From Celoporthe dispersa (lineage: Eukaryota > Ascomycota > Sordariomycetes > Diaporthales > Cryphonectriaceae), in assembly GCA_016584495.1 (NCBI GenBank), contig WAID01000008.1, forward strand, positions 496,001 to 560,000: a stretch of DNA of 64,000 bases, in the 5' to 3' direction. Numbering within the stretch: the first letter of the stretch is position 1; each line of letters begins with the position of its first letter. The position numbers and the translations under genes were made by a program. The notes under the pieces were generated by a model. It worked only from the letters and a program-made list of their open reading frames with translations, had not been told where the DNA came from and made no database searches. Of this stretch, positions 58,992-64,000 are shown piece after piece.

Positions 58992-60368
58992 CCTGCCTCT
59001 GCTATACTGGAACAGTGGCTGATCCAAGACTGTCAGTACTCAGATGGTATGCCCGGGATATGATGTCTCCAGGGCCAAGTCAAGTCGATAGATGGCCTGT
59101 TGCGATTGCCGAGGTGGCCAAGTTCCTGTTCATAGGCAGGAGAGTGAAGACGCACACGTAATGGACTATGGCTGAGAGGGGAGGGTTCTGATGTGGAGAA
59201 ACCGGGAGTGTGAGGAGAAAGAGAGCGAGAGAAGGAGATCATATGTCGGGTGAGTTATTACAACCTGCTAGGTTCATGCACAGCATTTAGCGGAGCATCA
59301 CCTGGTCTGTACGAATAATGAGTGACATGCTACTTGTTTCGTGGTAATCACACGCCATATGGACATTTTCTCTGCAAAGAGGAGCAAATATTACTGTAGA
59401 GGAAGTCGACAAGCACTGCTCTCGATAATAATACATGTCTCCCTCTCGGGACACCTGGTGAGAGACTCCTCTCCCACTCCTAGGGCGCAAGCCTGACTGA
59501 CCCACTGACCAGAGGTTATCTTTGTTGTATAGTGTAATTATGTGACACAGACCTCCTGCGTTCCTAAGCGTATCTATCATATTTTATTTGGAGCAAAATG
59601 CTTGAGCAGACCCCGTCGTCGGCTTGCCTTTTACGGTAGCCCGTCCTTTGTTCCTATTAGTTTTCCTTCTCAACATCCCCGGCTAATTCAGGCCGACGGC
59701 GGCGATCTCCACCAGATTCCAGACCCTCCTCAACGAAGGATCTCTCATCCCTCCCCCTCCCCCCCGCGAGACTATTACCCCGCTGTCCCTCCGCATTTCT
59801 AGCCGACGTGGGTCTGGGGTAAACTCTCTCTCTCTCTCTCTCTCTCTCTGGGTGTGTGTGCGCACGCGTGGAAAAGATACGTCGGGATTGTCAGTGTCCC
59901 TCCCTCCTCTTCCTCCTGCTGGCCCCCCCCCCCTTCTCCTCCTCGTGGCAAAGGTCACTTGATACCATTCTGGGAAGCCGACAGTAGTTACGCGGCCCAC
60001 GCCCAGCCTGCTCCTCAGGAGGCCCACGAACCAGCTCCTCCTCGGTGTCCGCCAGGAGGCGCCTCAAGCGTTCCCTTGGGTAAGCCCCTTTTCCTGGAGC
60101 CAAGTGAGCTGGCCCAGTAAGCTGGGATCGAGCCGTAGACTAATTGATTAGACTGCACTGTTGCTTGTGATGCCCTTGTCTATAGTAGTAATAAGTAGTG
60201 GTGGTGGTAGAGGGAAAAGTCGATTTATTATTTATTTATTTATGATCAACAGGATCCTGTCTTGATCTCACTCTTCCTGGCCACATCATCAGGCCATCAC
60301 TTGTCTGTCTTCTTATCTTCTTCCAGTGTATCGCAACCACTGTAATCAATCACAAACAGGGAGGAGAG
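58992..60368. promoter_or_regulatory. Divergent intergenic region between RpiB-type isomerase and kinase
   Basis: About 1.4 kb between divergent starts (RpiB at 58,991, kinase at 60,369). It contains a TC microsatellite (59,824-59,849), C-rich runs near 59,755 and 59,925-59,934, and a GTGGTGGTGG and ATTTATTTATTT stretch near 60,200-60,240. Several open frames occur (for example 59,854-60,120), but none resembles a protein. I cannot point to an operator. Confidence 0.45.
59824..59849. repeat. TC microsatellite
   Basis: About 13 CT units, followed by GGGTGTGTGTGCGCACGCG. Confidence 0.9.
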
Positions 60369-62159
60369 ATGTCCAGAGCCCACCTCTTCCACTCCCCGGA
60401 AGGCCTCGTGGCCAAATCCCTCCGGGGCCTCATCTCCTACAACCCCTCCCTCTCCCTGGACGAGACGAACCGGGTCGTCTTCGACACAAAGCATGACCCC
60501 TCCAAGGTCAGCATCATCTCGGGTGGCGGGTCGGGCCACGAGCCGGCGTGGAGCGGCTACGTGGGCGAGAACATGCTTGCTGCCTCGGTGGGCGGCGACA
60601 TCTTTGCCAGCCCGTCCACCAGGCAGATCCTCGCGGCCGTGGACGCGGTGCCGAGCACGCAGGGCTCCATCCTCGTCGTCACCAACTACACCGGCGACTG
60701 TCTGCACTTTGGCCTGGCCAACGAGAAGGCCGTGGCCAGGGGCCACCGCTGCAGGATGATCATCTGCGGCGACGACGTCTCCGTCGGCAGGAAGGGAAGC
60801 CTGGTCGGCCGCCGAGGGCTGGCCGGGCAGATCGGGGTCCTGAAGGTCATGGGTGCTGCCGCGGGGCGGGGCGACTCCCTGGACGAGGTCTACGACCTGG
60901 GCGTGGCCTTTTCCCAGCAGATCGTGTCCATCGCGGCCACCCTGGACCACTGCCACGTCCCCGGGCGCACAGAACACGCCGTGCTCGGCGACGACGAGGT
61001 CGAGATCGGCACGGGCCCGCACAACGAGCCTGGCTACCGCAAGCTGTCCCCAGCGCCCTCGGCCGAGGACCTCGTCGCGCAGATCCTCGAGTACTGCCTG
61101 CAGGAGGAGGACCCGGAGCGGGCCTATGTCAAGTTCGAGCCGGGCGACGAGACGTTCCTCCTGGTCAGCAACTTCGGCGGCATGTCGCAGCTGGAGATGG
61201 GCGCCCTGGCGGACGAGATCCTCGGGCAGCTGGCGCGCGACTGGAACATGGAGCCGGAGCGCGTCTACGTCGGCGCCCCCTGGAGACGTCGCTCAACGCG
61301 CCGGCCTTTTTCCGTGTCCGTGGTCAACGTCACGGCGGCGGCGAGGGGCTGCTCCTACTCGGTCGAGCAGATCAAGGCCTTTGCCGACGCCAAGACGACC
61401 ACGTTCTGGGAGTCGGTCGCGGGCGTCCAGGGGGCCCGGCGCAAGAGGCAGCACCAGCTCGTGCGGCCGCCCGCGGAGCCCAGGAGGGCGGTGGAGGAGG
61501 CCAGCGACCTCAAGGTCGACCCGGCCGTGCTCGAGCAGATGCTGCGGGGCGCCTGCGGAGCGCTCGTCCGGGCCGAGCCGGACCTGACCAGGTGGGACAC
61601 CGTCCTGGGCGACGGCGACTGCGGCGAGACGCTGAAGACGGGCGCGACCAGCCTGGTGGCGGCCCTGGACGGCAAGAAGCTCGCTGCGGGGGGCTCCGTG
61701 CTCCTGGTGCTGCAGGAGGTCGAGGACATCGTCGAGACCAAGATGGGCGGCACCCTGGGCGGTATCCTGGGCATCTTCTTCGTCGCCCTCCGCCACGCCA
61801 TCGAGCGCAACGTGAGCGCGGGCCGCACCAGAGACGCCGCGCAGATCTGGGGCCTGTCGCTCTCTGCCGCGCTCGAGCAGCTGTCAAAATACACGCCCGC
61901 CAAGGTCGGCGACCGCACCGTCATGGACACCCTGATCCCGTTTGCCGAGGCCATCCAGGCTGTCGGCAGCCTCGACGAGGGGGTTCTGGCCGCCACAAGG
62001 GGCGCCGACGCGACCAGGAAGATGACGCCCAGGCTGGGCAGGGCTACGTATGTCGCTGCAGGACGGCAGAACGGAGGCTCGGGGTCCTTGCCGCCGGATC
62101 CTGGGGCCTGGGGCGCCATGGTGGCTATCCAAGGGCTGAGGGATGGACAGGTCACCTGA
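60369..62159 (+). CDS. Dihydroxyacetone/erythrulose kinase (ATP-dependent, DhaK-DhaL)
   Basis: Single exon, 596 residues, cytosolic, ATP-dependent phosphorylation of a short ketose. The DhaK domain (about 1-330) has GGGSGHEPAWSGYVG, the NYTGD segment and the substrate-linking His in DHCHVPG. The DhaL domain (from about 390) has VLGDGDCGETL (magnesium-binding Asp residues) and KVGDRTVMD. Around residues 303-313 (61,276-61,311) the family's L-E-T-S-L-N-A-P-A segment is present only in the neighbouring frame; a C5 tract one base short and a T5 tract one base long bracket this out-of-frame patch. Beyond it the sequence is normal, so two compensating indels. In Yarrowia, EYK1 of this family phosphorylates L-erythrulose; glycerone is the other candidate substrate. 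The context of two tetrulose-type isomerases favours erythrulose. Tail-to-tail with the NmrA-like gene (163 bp). Confidence 0.9.
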   Translation: MSRAHLFHSPEGLVAKSLRGLISYNPSLSLDETNRVVFDTKHDPSKVSIISGGGSGHEPAWSGYVGENMLAASVGGDIFASPSTRQILAAVDAVPSTQGSILVVTNYTGDCLHFGLANEKAVARGHRCRMIICGDDVSVGRKGSLVGRRGLAGQIGVLKVMGAAAGRGDSLDEVYDLGVAFSQQIVSIAATLDHCHVPGRTEHAVLGDDEVEIGTGPHNEPGYRKLSPAPSAEDLVAQILEYCLQEEDPERAYVKFEPGDETFLLVSNFGGMSQLEMGALADEILGQLARDWNMEPERVYVGAPWRRRSTRRPFSVSVVNVTAAARGCSYSVEQIKAFADAKTTTFWESVAGVQGARRKRQHQLVRPPAEPRRAVEEASDLKVDPAVLEQMLRGACGALVRAEPDLTRWDTVLGDGDCGETLKTGATSLVAALDGKKLAAGGSVLLVLQEVEDIVETKMGGTLGGILGIFFVALRHAIERNVSAGRTRDAAQIWGLSLSAALEQLSKYTPAKVGDRTVMDTLIPFAEAIQAVGSLDEGVLAATRGADATRKMTPRLGRATYVAAGRQNGGSGSLPPDPGAWGAMVAIQGLRDGQVT

Positions 62160-62322
62160 GCTTGGCTGTACTGTCCAGAAAGGGGGCATCAACACGTCTC
62201 CACGGGGCGCCGAGGGCCAAATCTGAGCTTATTGGAGGACTTCCGGTCGATATTGAGTAACTTGATGACAGCTGGCTACTTGGATATTTCGATAATGCAG
62301 AGTCGACAGTCTCTTATCTGGC

Positions 62323-63312
62323 TTACCTTGTCGTGGAGGAAGAAGGCGGATCGCTCTCGAGTGCCTCTCGGACCAGTTCTCGCAGGTCCTTCCGCCTGAC
62401 GAGCAGGTCTCCATCCCCCCCAAACCGCAGGCCTTCTGTAAGGTTCCCAGCGCCGCTACCACCAAAGTTGAGCGGCAAGACGGTGTTCACATAGGCCCCT
62501 ATCCAGTCCTGCGCCCGAACTGCCTCCTCCTTCTTTCTCCACAGCTCCTCCGAGCTGATGTCCACCGTGGAGAACGTGCGCCCAGAGACCTCCTCGAGCA
62601 CGTCTCTTGCCTCCTTCATAGTTGTCTGCACCTCGGCGACGGGTATCCGCTTGTTCTTGGTCTTGTCCTCATCCATCTTCAGCGCGGCGACGACGCACGC
62701 CGCGATGAAGCCAGTCGAGCTTGCCGTGAAGACCTCGGAGCCGCCGTCGATGATCACTGCCCTGCCGTGCCTCAGGTCCCAGATGTCGAGCAGGCCCTGG
62801 AGGGCGGAGTCGATGAACATGCCGGGTACAATCGTGGTGAAGCTTGTCGGGGAGTCACCCGCGTCGACAAGAGACATGAACGTGCTCGCGTTGCGCACCG
62901 AGGGCGCATCCTTCCCAAAGCCAGCAACGGCAACAGGGTGTAGCACATCGAGTGTAAACTCGCTTGGGAAGATCCGTCGTACGCCGGCCTCCTGCGCCGC
63001 CCGCAGGAGCAGGAGATCGAGCTTGTGCGCCACCACGGTGGGGAGGGCAGAGATCACCGCGTCGGCGCCCTTCAATGCCTGGACCAGAGAGTCGTTGTTC
63101 TCGTAGTCGACTGGTGTGACTGCATACTCCCTAGAGCCCTGCTGGCGGATGGATCTTGCGTCTTCGGTGCCAGGTACCGATGGGCTCTTGCGTACCAGAA
63201 CCGTGACATTAAAGACAGGTGCTGTAGACTCAAGCAGGCTGCGAAGTATCGGAGCACCAAGACGGCCTGTCGCGCCAACGAGGACGATGGATTGAAACAT
63301 CACGACCTTCAA
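62323..63312 (-). CDS. NmrA-like / isoflavone-reductase-type NAD(P)-binding protein
   Basis: Atypical short-chain dehydrogenase, 329 residues, no introns. The NADP-binding motif GATGRLG lies at residues 13-19, followed by VTVLVRKS (NADP phosphate-binding Arg/Lys). The middle has ADAVISALPT and FPSEFTLD, the latter typical of the isoflavone reductase / NmrA group. Met5 (63,300) is an equally good start. Members range from NAD(P)-dependent reductases of aromatic or polyketide compounds to redox-sensing regulators such as NmrA. The substrate-side residues do not settle it. It sits at the end of the sugar-phosphate cluster and could be its redox sensor or simply a neighbour. Confidence 0.82.
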   Translation of the reverse strand: MKVVMFQSIVLVGATGRLGAPILRSLLESTAPVFNVTVLVRKSPSVPGTEDARSIRQQGSREYAVTPVDYENNDSLVQALKGADAVISALPTVVAHKLDLLLLRAAQEAGVRRIFPSEFTLDVLHPVAVAGFGKDAPSVRNASTFMSLVDAGDSPTSFTTIVPGMFIDSALQGLLDIWDLRHGRAVIIDGGSEVFTASSTGFIAACVVAALKMDEDKTKNKRIPVAEVQTTMKEARDVLEEVSGRTFSTVDISSEELWRKKEEAVRAQDWIGAYVNTVLPLNFGGSGAGNLTEGLRFGGDGDLLVRRKDLRELVREALESDPPSSSTTR

Positions 63313-64000
63313 GGAATGTTCTGGGAAGTCTGGCTGGTGGGCACTGGAGATCCTGTCCGAGCAGCGAAGTAATTAATGATTAACGAGCCTGGGCTGGACT
63401 GGAGACTGGGAAGCTTTTCTTTTTTTTATATCAAGTGCTCCGCATGACCTCTGAAGCCGCGCATCAGCCTACGCACAGTAGGATTCCGGCCACCAATATT
63501 TCAAATCAGAAGCGGTCGCTTTCGTTTGTAACCATCGTGGTCTAGAGCTTACTAGGGGAGCGGGACAATTAATCAGCAGCAGCCTCTGGTCACTTCTTCC
63601 TGCCCAGCCCTGAGATGTCACCACACCTTCCTTCTTCGGCTCCTTCATTATCAGCAAAGCTCTTGGCTCCTCATCCTCTGGCTGAAGCCGCAGAGGTTCT
63701 AGATCGAGAGACGTCGTGTAGAAAGAAACCCGTGCGGGCAGGATGCTGATCCTTGGGCAACTCCAATGACGCGCAGAATCCCTAATCCGACAAGGCGCTG
63801 TGCCTCTGCAACCAAGAGGCGTCTGCGTCTGTCAGGGCGGGACCCCCTGCTTCCTATTATGGGCCGTCTTGCGCGAAGTTGGATACCGCCCTGACCGTTA
63901 CTGAGCTTGTGGGCCCGGAGTACTTTCAAAGAGAGGCAACACCAGCTGGAGTGCGGCAGCGAGTCCAGACCGGCTGGCGATTTAACACATTAGGAGAACA
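63313..64000. other. Intergenic, no gene recognised
   Basis: Upstream region of the NmrA-like gene, with a T-rich stretch at 63,417-63,430. The frames here are short and without motifs. A gene could begin beyond the window edge. Confidence 0.45.

Noticed and set aside
60548..62260. 570-codon frame overlapping the kinase
   Set aside because: A shadow of GC-rich codon use in the kinase gene; its only kinase-like part is the short patch explained by the two indels.

Overview
The window is chromosomal DNA of a filamentous ascomycete (Pezizomycotina). Short spliceosomal introns (about 43-130 nt, with CTAAC/CTGAC-like branch points), fungal-only families (DUF6594, TPR-CHAT repeats, DHA-type MFS, GH28 endopolygalacturonase) and a 36-kb AT-rich block of stop-riddled LTR retrotransposons typical of repeat-induced point mutation (RIP) all point there. 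I cannot name the species. The secreted pectinase suggests a plant-associated or saprotrophic life.

Layout. (1) 1-8.1 kb, gene-bearing: an FAD monooxygenase (-), a divergent Fe(II)/2-oxoglutarate dioxygenase (+) and an MFS exporter (+), which could be the edge of a small metabolic cluster. (2) 8.1-44.4 kb, AT-rich and without live genes. It holds nested, RIP-degraded elements: an 11-kb Gypsy-type element (11,202-22,191), a second Gypsy element in the opposite orientation (23,125-29,488), a Copia element (29,789-35,815), a truncated inverted Copia copy (35,816-38,254), an inverted fragment and a further degenerate copy of the first Gypsy element (38,255-43,480), and several solo LTRs. (3) 44.4-50.9 kb, a decayed border: unmutated solo LTRs, a TPR-CHAT-type pseudogene with four CAR-to-TAR stops, and a frameshifted DUF6594 gene. 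(4) 50.9-52.3 kb, an intact endopolygalacturonase. (5) 53.5-62.2 kb, a sugar-phosphate cluster: 3-hydroxyisobutyrate-dehydrogenase/L-threonate-dehydrogenase-like protein (-), class II aldolase (+), atypical triosephosphate-isomerase homologue (+), RpiB-type isomerase (-) and DhaK/DhaL-type kinase (+), followed by an NmrA-like reductase (-).

The kinase, TIM-barrel isomerase and RpiB isomerase match the set used for erythritol/erythrulose breakdown in Brucella (EryH, EryI) and Yarrowia (EYK1, EYI1, EYI2): tetrulose phosphorylation, tetrulose-phosphate isomerisation, then conversion to D-erythrose-4-phosphate. The dehydrogenase and aldolase are homologous to parts of the C4 acid-sugar (threonate) route and sit on one divergent promoter. 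A combined C4 polyol/acid-sugar catabolic cluster is my main functional inference.

Several otherwise well-preserved genes carry single-base indels, mostly in homopolymers (MFS, dehydrogenase, aldolase, and a compensating pair inside the kinase). This is more easily explained by sequence error than by gene death and should be settled before any of these genes is called broken.
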